Below are positions 17,099-26,120 of a DNA stretch of 64,000 nt, one piece after another. The position numbers and the translations under genes are program-made. The stretch is from Bradyrhizobium ivorense (lineage in GTDB: Bacteria; Pseudomonadota; Alphaproteobacteria; Rhizobiales; Xanthobacteraceae), in the NCBI RefSeq assembly GCF_900696085.1, contig NZ_CAADFC020000032.1:62001-126000 (forward strand). The letters run 5' to 3'. Each line of letters starts with the position of its first letter. Within the stretch, counting starts at the first letter, position 1. Under the pieces are notes generated by a model. It ran no database searches, had not been told where the DNA came from, and saw nothing but the letters and a program-made list of their open reading frames with translations.

Positions 17099-20000
17099 CT
17101 ACTCCACGCCGGCCATCAGCGCGGCGTTGCCGCCGGCGGCGGCGGTGTTGATCGTCACCGTCTGCTCGGTGGTAAAGCGCGCCAGGTAATGCGGGCCGCC
17201 GGCCTTGGGGCCGGTGCCGGAGAGCCCGCTGCCGCCGAACGGCTGCACGCCGACGACCGCGCCGATCATGTTGCGGTTGACGTAGATGTTGCCGACCTGC
17301 AGGCGGTCGATCACCTCCTCGATGGTGTCGTCGATCCGCGAGTGGATGCCGAGCGTCAGGCCAAAACCGGTCGCCTCGATCGCGGCCAGCACCTCACTGA
17401 GCCTTTCGGCGCGGTAGCGCACGACATGCAGGATTGGGCCGAACACCTCTTCGGTGAGTTGGCCGGCTGTCGCGAGTTCGAAAATATGCGGCGCGACGAA
17501 ATTGCCGGCCGGCGCGTCGCCGGCAAGATGCACGCGCGCCTCGCGCTTCATCCGCGCGATATGCGCATCCAGCCGCTGCTTCGCCTCGGCGTCGATCACC
17601 GGTCCGATATGCGTCGACGGCTCGGCGGGATCGCCGATCTTCAACTCGCGCGCGGCGCCGGCGATCATCTCGATCATGCGGTCCGCGACGTCGTCCTGCA
17701 CGAACAATAGCCGCAGCGCCGAGCAGCGCTGGCCGGCGGAGCGGAAGGCGGATGTCACGACGTCGTCGGCGACCTGCTCGGGCAGCGCGGTGGCGTCGAC
17801 GAGCATGGCGTTGATGCCGCCGGTCTCGGCGATCAGCGGCACGATCGGACCGTCCTTGGCGGCGAGCGTCCGGTTGATCGATCGTGCGACGTCGGTCGAG
17901 CCGGTGAAGACGACGCCGGATATCGCGGGATGGCCGACCAGCAGCGCGCCGATCGCGCCGTCGCCCTGGACCAGATGCAGCGCCGAGGCTGGTACGCCGG
18001 CTTCATACAGCAGCGCGACCGCTTCGGCCGCGATCCGCGGGGTCTGCTCTGCCGGCTTTGCCAGCACCGCGTTGCCCGCCATCAGCGCCGCCGTCACTTG
18101 GCCGAGGAAGATCGCCAGCGGAAAATTCCACGGCGAGATCGCGACGAACGCGCCGCGGCCGCGCAGCGCCAGCACATTGCTTTCGCCGGTCGGCCCCGGC
18201 ATCGCCTCGGCCTCGCCGAACAGTTTTTGCCCCAGCGCGGCATAGTAGCGGCAGAAGTCGGTTGCCTCGCGCACTTCCGAGAGCGCGTCGTCGAGCGTCT
18301 TGCCGCCCTCGCTCTGCAGCAGCGCAATGAAATGCGCGCGGCGCTGTTCCAGCAGATCCGCGGCCTTGTCCAAAATGGCGGCGCGCCGTGCGGCCGGCAT
18401 GTCGTTCCACGCCTTGAAGCCGCGGCGCGCAGCGGCAACGGCTGCGCTCGCCTGTTCGGCTGTGGCGATATCGACAGCACCAGGCGCAGCCTTGCGCTCG
18501 GCTGCAATCGCCGAGGTCAGGCTGTCGAGCGCGGCCCGCTCGCCGAATTCGATGCCGTGCGAATTCTCGCGCTGCGGGCGATACAGATCGGCCGGCAGCG
18601 GGATCGTGGGGTGAGACGCCTTGCTATCAGCGCCGATGATCTCGGCCGGGCGGCGCAACAGATCCGCGATATGCACGCGATTGTCCGCCGCCAGCGCGAC
18701 GAAGGAAGAGTTGGCGCCGTTCTCGAGCAGCCGCCGCACCAGATAGGCAAGCAGGTCGCGGTGGCTGCCGACCGGCGCATAGGTGCGATGGGCGATCTCC
18801 GGACGATCCTTGCCGAGCTGCTCGTAGAGCGCTTCGCCCATGCCGTGCAGCCGCTGGAATTCGAAGCTTGCGGGATCATCGGCGAGTTCGAGGATGGTCG
18901 CGACCGTCAGGGCGTTGTGGGTCGCGAATTGCGGAAACAGTCGCGGCCGCAGTGCGAGGAGCTTGCGCGCGCAGGCGACGTAGTTGAGATCGGTCATCGC
19001 CTTGCGGGTGAACACCGGGTAGCCGTCGAGCCCGCGTTCCTGCGCGCGCTTGATCTCGGTGTCCCAATAGGCGCCCTTGACCAGCCGCACCATCATCCTG
19101 CGGTCGAGCCCGCGCGCCAGCGCCGCGACATAGTCGATCACGTCGCTGGCGCGCTTCTGGTAGGCCTGGATCGCGAGGCCAAAGCCGTTCCAGCCGCCGA
19201 GCGACGGCTCGGCGAACGCCGCGGCGAGCACGTCGAGCGACAGCTCCAGCCGGTCGGCCTCCTCGGCATCGACGGTAAAGTTCAGGTCGAACGCCTTGGC
19301 GCGGCGCGCCAGATCGACCAGACGCGGCACCAGCTCGCTCATCACCCGCGCGCGGCTCACCGCCTCGAAGCGCGGATGCAGCGCCGAGAGCTTTACGGAG
19401 ATGCCGGGCCGGTCGGGCAGGGGGTTTTCGCCGGCCGCCTTGCCGATCGCATCGATCGCGCGCGCATAGGATTCGAAATAGCGCTCGGCGTCGTCGGCGG
19501 TGCGCGCGCCCTCGCCGAGCATGTCGAAGGAATAGCGCGAGCCGCTTGCCGCATGCGCTTGCGCGCGCGCCAGCGCCGCCTCGATGGTCTCGCCGAGCAC
19601 GAAATGGCTGCCCATCAGCCGCATCGCCTGCCGCGTCGCGGCGCGCACCGCCGGCGCGCCGAGCCGCTTTGTCAGCCGTCCGATCGTGCCCTGCGGCGTC
19701 TCGCCGGGCTGGATCACCCGCGCCGACATGCCGAGCGCCCACGCCGAGGCATTGACCAGGAATGCGCTCGACCTGGTTTCGTGATGGACGAAGTCGCCCT
19801 GGCCGAGCTTGTCCTCGATGAACTGGTCGGCGGTGCGGGCATCGGGCACGCGCAGCAGCGCCTCCGCCAGCACCATCAGCGCCAGCCCCTCCTTGGTCGA
19901 GAGCGCGAACTCGCGCAGCATGTCCTCGACGCCGCCGAGCGGATCGTCATTGGCCCTGATCGCCTCGATCAGCCGCGTCGCGCTGCGATCGATCCGCGCC

Positions 20001-20110
20001 TCGCGGTGCGCGCCGAAACGCGCGTCCTGCAGCAGGCGAGCGGCGATGGTGGCGTCGTCCGGCGCGTAAGGCGCGCTGAACGGCGGCGGGGCGGGGGAGG
20101 GGTCTGGCAT
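17099..20110 (-). CDS. putA: Bifunctional proline dehydrogenase / L-glutamate gamma-semialdehyde dehydrogenase PutA
   Basis: A 1003-residue minimal PutA that oxidises proline to glutamate in two steps. The start at 20110 follows AAGGAA. The FAD-dependent proline dehydrogenase barrel spans about 100-440, with MVRLVKGAYWDTEIKRAQ and YATHNALT-like QFATHNALTVATI. The NAD-dependent aldehyde dehydrogenase spans about 500-985, with ISPWNFPLAIFLGQ, ETGGINAMLVD, the catalytic Cys in SAGQRCSALR, and VGVQPFGGSGLSGTGPKAGG. No N-terminal ribbon-helix-helix domain is present, so PutA does not repress itself. Length and layout match the roughly 1000-residue bifunctional PutA of bradyrhizobia. Control is expected from the divergent Lrp-type gene next door. 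Confidence 0.97.
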   Translation of the reverse strand: MPDPSPAPPPFSAPYAPDDATIAARLLQDARFGAHREARIDRSATRLIEAIRANDDPLGGVEDMLREFALSTKEGLALMVLAEALLRVPDARTADQFIEDKLGQGDFVHHETRSSAFLVNASAWALGMSARVIQPGETPQGTIGRLTKRLGAPAVRAATRQAMRLMGSHFVLGETIEAALARAQAHAASGSRYSFDMLGEGARTADDAERYFESYARAIDAIGKAAGENPLPDRPGISVKLSALHPRFEAVSRARVMSELVPRLVDLARRAKAFDLNFTVDAEEADRLELSLDVLAAAFAEPSLGGWNGFGLAIQAYQKRASDVIDYVAALARGLDRRMMVRLVKGAYWDTEIKRAQERGLDGYPVFTRKAMTDLNYVACARKLLALRPRLFPQFATHNALTVATILELADDPASFEFQRLHGMGEALYEQLGKDRPEIAHRTYAPVGSHRDLLAYLVRRLLENGANSSFVALAADNRVHIADLLRRPAEIIGADSKASHPTIPLPADLYRPQRENSHGIEFGERAALDSLTSAIAAERKAAPGAVDIATAEQASAAVAAARRGFKAWNDMPAARRAAILDKAADLLEQRRAHFIALLQSEGGKTLDDALSEVREATDFCRYYAALGQKLFGEAEAMPGPTGESNVLALRGRGAFVAISPWNFPLAIFLGQVTAALMAGNAVLAKPAEQTPRIAAEAVALLYEAGVPASALHLVQGDGAIGALLVGHPAISGVVFTGSTDVARSINRTLAAKDGPIVPLIAETGGINAMLVDATALPEQVADDVVTSAFRSAGQRCSALRLLFVQDDVADRMIEMIAGAARELKIGDPAEPSTHIGPVIDAEAKQRLDAHIARMKREARVHLAGDAPAGNFVAPHIFELATAGQLTEEVFGPILHVVRYRAERLSEVLAAIEATGFGLTLGIHSRIDDTIEEVIDRLQVGNIYVNRNMIGAVVGVQPFGGSGLSGTGPKAGGPHYLARFTTEQTVTINTAAAGGNAALMAGVE

Positions 20111-20183
20111 GGCGGTTCCTTCGGTTACAGGGAACACCTACGCGCTCACGAACCGTAGTTCGATAGACAAATTAGCAGATTTA

Positions 20184-20198
20184 CCTTAGAAAATAAGG
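20184..20198. promoter_or_regulatory. Candidate PutR operator between putA and putR
   Basis: An inverted repeat CCTTA-N5-TAAGG in a locally A/T-rich stretch of the 112-base divergent gap. Lrp-type regulators often bind such A/T-rich imperfect palindromes. No binding data are available here. Confidence 0.4.
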
Positions 20199-20222
20199 AC
20201 AATATCGGACCATACCAGATAT

Positions 20223-20687
20223 ATGACAGAGATTGACAAGATCGACCGCAAAATCCTCTCGATCCTGCAAGGGGATGGAAGGATCGCCAATGTCGAATTG
20301 GCCGAACGGATCGGGCTGTCGCCGACCTCGGTCGGCGAGCGGCTGAAGCGGCTGCAGCGCGACGGCTTTGTCGAGGGCTACGGCGCCCGGCTCAATCCGC
20401 ACCGGCTTGGGCTGGGCTTGCTGGTGTTCGTCGAGGTGCTGCTCGACAAGACCACGCCCGACGTGTTCGAAAAATTTGCCAGGGCGGTGCAGACCGCGCC
20501 GGAAGTGCTGGAGTGCCACATGGTGGCCGGCGGCTTCGACTATCTGGTCAAGGCGCGGGTCGCCAACATGACCGCCTATCGCCGCTTTCTCGGCGAGACC
20601 CTGCTGGCGCTGCCGGGCGTGCGCGAAACGCGAACCTACGCGGTGATGGAGGAAGTCAAGCGCGACGCGCCGCTGCCGGTCGGCTGA
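20223..20687 (+). CDS. putR: Lrp/AsnC family regulator, probable proline regulator PutR
   Basis: A 154-residue Lrp-family protein. The N-terminal helix-turn-helix (about 1-60) reads IDRKILSILQGDGRIANVELAERIGLSPTSVGERLKRL. The C-terminal RAM effector domain follows, with CHMVAGGFDYLVKARVANMTAYRRF. It is divergent from putA across 112 bases. This is the known arrangement of PutR, an Lrp-type activator that turns on putA in response to proline in several alphaproteobacteria. It may also regulate itself from the shared gap. Confidence 0.93.
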   Translation: MTEIDKIDRKILSILQGDGRIANVELAERIGLSPTSVGERLKRLQRDGFVEGYGARLNPHRLGLGLLVFVEVLLDKTTPDVFEKFARAVQTAPEVLECHMVAGGFDYLVKARVANMTAYRRFLGETLLALPGVRETRTYAVMEEVKRDAPLPVG

Positions 20688-20768
20688 TGTGATCCACAGC
20701 CATGCGCCGCGTGTATTGGCTTCGCGCCGCACCCGCGCTAATCCTCTCCTGCAATTGGGGCAATCATC

Positions 20769-21419
20769 ATGAGCGACGCCAATCGACCGATACCAGCGAT
20801 GCGGGCCGGCTTTGCCGGCGTGCTGGTGGCTGCCACGCTGGCATTGCTGTCGGCGACGCCATCGCGCGCCAGCGAGCTCAGCTCGGGGGTGGCGCAGTTG
20901 TATACCTCGGTCTCGATCTATCCGCCGTCGGCGACGTCGATGACGGTCTGCTACGGCTTCGTCTGCCGGCGCCGCGAGACGCTGGATTTTTCCGCCGCCG
21001 ACCGCGCCGCGCTGACCAAGATCATGGCCGCGGGCCGCGCCAACGCCGCCGCCGAGCGCGCGGCGATGCAGAAGGCGGTGATCTGGTTCGACCGCCGCAT
21101 GGCTCCGATCCTCGGCACCGACAAGCGCGTCGCGAAAGCGGACTTCCGCGCCAACGACGCCCAGCACAATTACGATTGCTGGGACACCACGCGCAACACC
21201 ACCAGCCTGATGCTGGTGCTGCGCGCATGGAACCTGTTCAGGTTTCACGACGTCGGGGATCCGCATTATCGCGGCTTCTCGTTCGGGCAGACCCCGCACA
21301 ACACCGCCGTGCTGGTCGAGCGCGCCACCAAGGTGGAATGGGCGGTCGATCTCTGGCCGCGCGGCTATTTGCAGCCGCCCGACGTGATGACCGTCACGCA
21401 ATGGGTGACGGAAGATTGA
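20769..21419 (+). CDS. Conserved exported hypothetical protein
   Basis: A 216-residue protein with a signal peptide (about 1-36, AGVLVAATLALLSATPSRASEL). The mature part contains SMTVCYGFVCRRRETLDFS, a helix rich in Ala and Arg, and AQHNYDCWDTTRNTTSLML. The closing segment reads HNTAVLVERATKVEWAVDLWP. Conserved-looking Cys, His, Asp and Trp residues could form an active site similar to Cys-His-Asp transglutaminase-like folds, but the match is too weak to name. It follows putR on the same strand with an 81-base gap and may have its own promoter. Confidence 0.75.
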   Translation: MSDANRPIPAMRAGFAGVLVAATLALLSATPSRASELSSGVAQLYTSVSIYPPSATSMTVCYGFVCRRRETLDFSAADRAALTKIMAAGRANAAAERAAMQKAVIWFDRRMAPILGTDKRVAKADFRANDAQHNYDCWDTTRNTTSLMLVLRAWNLFRFHDVGDPHYRGFSFGQTPHNTAVLVERATKVEWAVDLWPRGYLQPPDVMTVTQWVTED

Positions 21420-21513
21420 ACGGCTGAATTTCGCCGCCGCGCGACCCGTGGCGTTCGTCCGGCGTTGACGGTAGGGATAGCGGCGAGCGATCGGTCAATG
21501 CCGGGGCCACGAC

Positions 21514-23592
21514 ATGCGTTTACGCCCGACCTGCAGTGATGCCGCGATGCGCGGCGTGTGTTCCCATCTGTTGCTCGCAGCCGTGCTGCTGCTCGGTACG
21601 GCGTCCGGAGTCCGGGCGGACGATCTCGCAGATTGCAACGGACCGGTAGCGGACAAGGTCGAGGCGGCTTGCTCGGCGATCATCAGCGACACCGCGCGCC
21701 CCGTCGAGGAGCGCACCAAGGCGCTGTCGAGCCGCGCGCGCTTCCATATCGGCCGCGGCAACACCGATCAGGCCTTGAGCGATACCGAGGCCGCGCTGCA
21801 GCTCAACCCGCAATTCGTGCAGGCGCTGATCGAGCGCGGCTATCTGCGGCAGCGCAAGGGCAGCCCCGATCAGGCCCGCGCCGACTTCGATCGCGCCATC
21901 GAGCTCGAGCCGAAGTCTCCGTTCGGCTATCTCGCGCGCGGCAATCTGCGCGCCGACCAGCGCGCCTGGAGCGATGCGATCGCCGACTACGACCAGGCGA
22001 TCACGTTGCGGCAGGATCTGCCTGCGGCGCGCGTCGGCCGCGCACGGGCCTATGTCGAGACCGGAAAGCCCGATGAAGCGCTGGCCGACGTCAACGTCGC
22101 GCTCGCCGTCAACCCGAACACGCCGAACGCGTTCTACTGGCGCGGCCAGGCCTATCGCCGCAAGGGCGACGTCGATCATGCGATCGAGGATTTTTCGCGC
22201 GCGATCGCCCGGGCGCCGCAGACCGAGCGCAACGCCTATTTCAACCGCGCCCAGCTCTACAGCGCCAAGGGCGATTATGCGCGCGCCATCGCCGATTTCG
22301 ACAAGCTGCTGAGCTTCCTGCCCGACAACAAGGAGATCCAGCAGCAGCGCCAGCAGGCGGTGGCGATGCAGGCCGAACTGGCCAAGGCCGGCACTGCCGC
22401 GCCGCCGCCGGCAGCATCCGCACCCGCAGCGCCCGGCGCGCCGGCGGCGCGGCCATCGCGGCCGGCCGCAGCTTCCGCGAACCAGCAGATCGAGCAGGCG
22501 AAGCAGCTCATCGCGCAGCACAACTATGCGGCCGCCGTGACCACGCTCAGTCAGGTGCTGTCAGGCGATCCTCGCAACGAAGCGGCGCTGCGGCTGCGCG
22601 GCATGGCTTATTCTGTACTCGGCCGCCCCGCCGACGCGCGCAACGATCTCAACGAACTGGTCAAGCTCAGGCCGAACGACGCGCAGCTGTTGGCGCACCG
22701 CGCGATCCACGTGGCGGGCATGCGGCTGTTCGACGATGCGATGGCCGATGCGGACCGCGCGCTCGCGCTCGACCCGAACAATGCGCTGGCCTATATCGGC
22801 CGCGGCATGGCCAAGGCCGGCGCCGGCAAGGCGCAGGACGCGCTGGCCGACTACGATCGTTCGATCGCGCTCAATGCCAAGGACACGCTGGCCTTCACCG
22901 AGCGCGGACTGGCCTATGTCAGCCTGAACCAGATCGACAAGGCGCTGCTCGATTTCGACCAGGCGCTGGCGCTTGCACCGACCAATCTGCTCGCGAAGTC
23001 GTGGCGCGGGCTGGAGCTGCTGCTCAAGGGCCGTACCGACGAGGGCATGGCCGATATCAACGCCGTGCTGGAGCGTAACCCCGGCAATCCAACGGCGCAG
23101 CTTGGCCACGCGCTGGCAATGTTGACCTCGGCGCAATACGACCGCGCCGTCGCCGCGTTCGACCAGATCGTCGCCAAGGCGCCCAACGATCCGTTCGCGC
23201 ATGTGCTGCGCGCGCGGGCCTATCTCGGGCTGAAGAAGACCGATGAGGCGATGAAGGACCTCAATCTCGTGCTCGACGCGCGGCCGGATTATCTGGCGGC
23301 GCTGACCTTGCGCGGCATCGCCTGGTCGGCGCAGCGCAATTACGACAAGGCGGTCGCGGATCTCGACCGCGCGATCGCGCAGAAGGAGTCGGTGGAGGCG
23401 GTGTTCGCCCGCGCCAAGGCCCATGAGGCGCTCAACCACACCGACAAGGCGGCCGAGGATTTCCGCAAGGCGACGCAGCTAGAGCCGGCCAGCGTGTTCG
23501 ACGTGATGGCGCAGGCGGAGTCACGCCGCAAGCTGCAGGAATATTCGAAGAAGCTGCCGTGCGGCTCCGGCCAGAGCGGCACCTGTCTGTGA
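21514..23592 (+). CDS. Large exported TPR-repeat protein
   Basis: A 692-residue tetratricopeptide repeat protein. ATG at 21547 (MRGVCSHLLLAAVLLLGTASGVRADD) begins a convincing signal peptide and may be the true start; neither ATG has a strong ribosome site. Two blocks of TPR units are separated by an Ala/Pro linker (about residues 290-327). Typical units are ALIERGYLRQRKGSPDQARADFDRAI and AYIGRGMAKAGAGKAQDALADYDRSI, with about fourteen to sixteen in all. It is probably a periplasmic scaffold. It ends KKLPCGSGQSGTCL, with two Cys that could pair. No enzymatic domain is seen and no partner is adjacent. Confidence 0.88.
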   Translation: MRLRPTCSDAAMRGVCSHLLLAAVLLLGTASGVRADDLADCNGPVADKVEAACSAIISDTARPVEERTKALSSRARFHIGRGNTDQALSDTEAALQLNPQFVQALIERGYLRQRKGSPDQARADFDRAIELEPKSPFGYLARGNLRADQRAWSDAIADYDQAITLRQDLPAARVGRARAYVETGKPDEALADVNVALAVNPNTPNAFYWRGQAYRRKGDVDHAIEDFSRAIARAPQTERNAYFNRAQLYSAKGDYARAIADFDKLLSFLPDNKEIQQQRQQAVAMQAELAKAGTAAPPPAASAPAAPGAPAARPSRPAAASANQQIEQAKQLIAQHNYAAAVTTLSQVLSGDPRNEAALRLRGMAYSVLGRPADARNDLNELVKLRPNDAQLLAHRAIHVAGMRLFDDAMADADRALALDPNNALAYIGRGMAKAGAGKAQDALADYDRSIALNAKDTLAFTERGLAYVSLNQIDKALLDFDQALALAPTNLLAKSWRGLELLLKGRTDEGMADINAVLERNPGNPTAQLGHALAMLTSAQYDRAVAAFDQIVAKAPNDPFAHVLRARAYLGLKKTDEAMKDLNLVLDARPDYLAALTLRGIAWSAQRNYDKAVADLDRAIAQKESVEAVFARAKAHEALNHTDKAAEDFRKATQLEPASVFDVMAQAESRRKLQEYSKKLPCGSGQSGTCL

Positions 23593-23803
23593 TGCGCAAC
23601 GCAGCAGCAAGGCGGCGTGGCTCGGGCGGCTTCGCGCAATGCTGCGCACCGGCACGCCGGCGAGGGCGGCTACAATGAAATCCGGCGTCGTGGCGCGCGG
23701 GCGTGGTGCCCGCCCCGCCGAACGTCGCGTTGTCTGGGTTGTTGGCTCGGCCTCACTCCCGAATGGGGTCCGAGAGTGCGCCGCTTGGTCTGGCGCGGCC
23801 GCG

Positions 23804-24004
23804 CTAGACCTTCAGGTTCTCAGCCGATGTCTTGCCGCGATTTGCAATTTCTTCGTACTCGACCGACTGACCTTCGTTGAGCGTCTGAAGGCCAGCCTTT
23901 TGAACTGCAGAAATATGCACGAAAATGTCCTTGCCGCCCGATGAGGGCTGGATGAATCCGTAACCCTTGGTCGGATTGAACCACTTCACGGTACCTTTGG
24001 GCAT
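23804..24004 (-). CDS. Cold-shock domain protein (CspA family)
   Basis: A 66-residue CspA-type single-stranded nucleic acid-binding protein. It reads MPKGTVKWFNPTKGYGFIQP, with the RNP1 motif KGYGFI and RNP2 motif DIFVHIS, and ends near GKTSAENLKV. The start at 24004 is the family start; the frame upstream is longer but not similar to the family. The upstream stretch (about 24005-24116) may hold a long 5' leader, which many csp genes use for thermal control, but I could not identify a defined fold. It is monocistronic and convergent with the TPR gene. Confidence 0.95.
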   Translation of the reverse strand: MPKGTVKWFNPTKGYGFIQPSSGGKDIFVHISAVQKAGLQTLNEGQSVEYEEIANRGKTSAENLKV

Positions 24005-24716
24005 TCCAGTCGTCTCCGCGGAATCAAAACGAAACAGACCCGCCGGTCCCCGCACAACCGGCACGTCCGCGCCGCACAGGATAGCAGTTTGAAATAGACT
24101 GGGTAGATCAAACGACGGTGTGATTTTGCCCGGAACCCCCCTGCTTTCGGGCGGTTTGGCGCCGCACTGCCTGTTTCGTGGTCAATTGATGCGCTGCAAA
24201 AGCGGACGGCTTCACGCCGGCCGGGCACCCGGATGCGGCGCGCCGTCGGCTCTTTTCAGTGTCCAACTCAGGCAGGTCCGGCGGTCATCGGCCCCGTGTC
24301 GCACGGCGGGAATCGATCCTGCGCAAAGCCGCGCGCGCGACCGCGATGCGCCAGATCGAGAAAAATTCTCGAAGAATCATCGGAACATGCACGAAACAAT
24401 TTCGCGGCATGTGTGGGCACGCAACGCCGGCCGAATTCGTTGCTGATCAAATCTGGATGTTCCTGCGAACGGGTAGTTTGTTTCTGTGTTTCTCGTCACA
24501 CTGCGAGATCAAAAAGGTGGGTGCCTCGCGGCGAGGCTCCTGCTCGGACACGACAGGGAACAATGTCCATCGTCAGCAGGATTACGGGGAGCGGCGCAAC
24601 GGCGCGACGTCCGCGCCGCCGCGGCGTGATTCGTGGCTGGCCAGCGGCGGTTGCTGTCGGCCGGCCAACAACAAGCTGCGGCGGCTGCGCTCGTTCGCGG
24701 CGTCAACTGAAGACAC
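24005..24716. other. Gene-free stretch of 712 bases between csp and the AraC gene
   Basis: No open frame here has recognisable domains or a plausible ribosome site. It must hold the csp promoter and leader and the promoter of the AraC gene. The only clear structure is a perfect 15-base palindrome with A/T core, CGAGAAAAATTCTCG, at 24357-24371. The composition drops in G+C in the middle relative to flanking genes. Confidence 0.55.
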
Positions 24717-25769
24717 ATGCAAGACGCACATCAAGAAGACTATCAACAAGCGGATCACGTCCTGGCACCTCCCGCCGAATATTTGCAACATGCGCCCCTG
24801 CCGCGCGAGCCGCGCGACATCAGGGACAGGACCCCGGCGCGGCCGCGGTTCTTCTCGACCCGGCCCTATGAGCCGTCAGAGCAGTTCGACGTCTGGAAGA
24901 CGCGCATCAGCCGGCTGGTCGAGGTCGGTCCGCCCGAGGACCACGATGTCGCGCAAGGCTTTGCGGTGGAGTACATGACCTGCAACATGGCCGACATCGT
25001 GCTGACGTCGGGGTATTTCGCCGCGCAGACCTTTGCGCGGGTGCCGCGCGCCGCGCCGATCGATTATTGGTGGCTTTATCTCGGACGGTCCGGCGAAGCC
25101 TGGTTCGAGAGCAGCGACCGCCACCTTCACGCCGGGCCGGGCGCGATGTTCCTGGTCTCGCTGGACAAGGAGTTCCGCGGCCGCATCACCGGCTACGACG
25201 GCCAGATCTTCGCTCTGCCGCGCAGCGCGTTCACGGCCGTGGCGGATGAGCTCGACAACGTCCACACCACCATCCTCTCCGGCGGTCTGATCGAGCTGTT
25301 GGCCGATCATCTGCGCAATCTGGAAGCGCGGGTGCACGAGATGGAGGCGGATGAGTTCCGCCATGCCGGCCGCGCCACTGCGGCGATGATCGCCGCCTGT
25401 ATTCAGCCGACCGCGACCAGGCTGGAGCGGGCACAGGGCGCGATCGATTCCGTGCTGTTCGAGCGCGCGCGCCTGCACATCGAGAATCACCTCGGCGAAT
25501 TCGACCTCACCCCGGAACGGGTGGCGCAGGGGCTGCGGATCTCGCGCTCGAATCTCTACCGCGCCTTCGAGAGCGTCGGCGGCGTCGCGCGCTTCATCCA
25601 GCGCAAGCGCCTGCAGGCGGCCTATGCGGATCTGATCGCGACCGGCAACGCGCAGGTGCAGGAGATCGCCTATCGCCACGGCTTCCGCCTCGCGTCGGAT
25701 TTCACCCGCGCGTTCCGCCGCGAGTTCGGCATCAGCCCGCGCGAGGCGCGCGAGCGCGCCCGCCTCTGA
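24717..25769 (+). CDS. AraC family transcriptional regulator
   Basis: A 350-residue regulator. The N-terminal half (about 40-220) resembles the AraC-like ligand-binding region, beginning FFSTRPYEPSEQFDVWKTRISRLVEV and containing HAGPGAMFLVSLDKEFRG. The C-terminal AraC/XylS DNA-binding domain (about 245-350) has ERVAQGLRISRSNLYRAFE in its first helix-turn-helix and EIAYRHGFRLASDFTRAFRREFG in the second. The first 38 residues are not conserved-looking, so a later start is possible. The next gene is a large surface adhesin 350 bases downstream on the same strand, which makes it a candidate target; this is inference. Confidence 0.9.
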   Translation: MQDAHQEDYQQADHVLAPPAEYLQHAPLPREPRDIRDRTPARPRFFSTRPYEPSEQFDVWKTRISRLVEVGPPEDHDVAQGFAVEYMTCNMADIVLTSGYFAAQTFARVPRAAPIDYWWLYLGRSGEAWFESSDRHLHAGPGAMFLVSLDKEFRGRITGYDGQIFALPRSAFTAVADELDNVHTTILSGGLIELLADHLRNLEARVHEMEADEFRHAGRATAAMIAACIQPTATRLERAQGAIDSVLFERARLHIENHLGEFDLTPERVAQGLRISRSNLYRAFESVGGVARFIQRKRLQAAYADLIATGNAQVQEIAYRHGFRLASDFTRAFRREFGISPREARERARL

Positions 25770-26120
25770 TTCGGGTTTCGGTTGCATCGCGCAGTGGAAC
25801 CGCGGGTGCACACTGCAAATCGTTCAACTTGTGAGACGCTGTGCCAGCTATTTGGACGGGGTGCTGGGTGACGGCGGCAAATTCGTGGCTATGATTCATC
25901 AATATCATGACTCGGGTGTTGTGATGGGGATCGGCAACGGGTGCGTGTTCTTTGATCGTGCCCGTCTCTTTCAATCGTATCGTTGGATGAAGGTGGAAAG
26001 TGCCGGCGTGTTGCGCCGATGCTGTTGCTTGTTCCTGTCTGCGCCTAGCCCGGCTGTGGGGTCGTACAGCCGGCGGCACAATGCTCCGGGGGCATAGGGG
26101 CAGACAGTCAGGGGGCGCAA
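25770..26120. other. 351-base gap upstream of the adhesin gene
   Basis: It contains a short open frame (25831-26097) without ribosome site or similarity, which I do not call. The stretch is less G+C-rich than its neighbours and includes TTCATCAATATCATGA at about 25893. It most likely carries the adhesin promoter and leader; CAGGGGGC before 26121 is a plausible ribosome site. Confidence 0.5.

Noticed and set aside
24120..24978. Several overlapping open frames before the AraC gene
   Set aside because: No ribosome sites, no domains, different frames compete and composition is not gene-like.
25831..26097. Open frame of 88 codons upstream of the adhesin
   Set aside because: No ribosome site, no recognisable fold; the stretch is more likely a leader or promoter.
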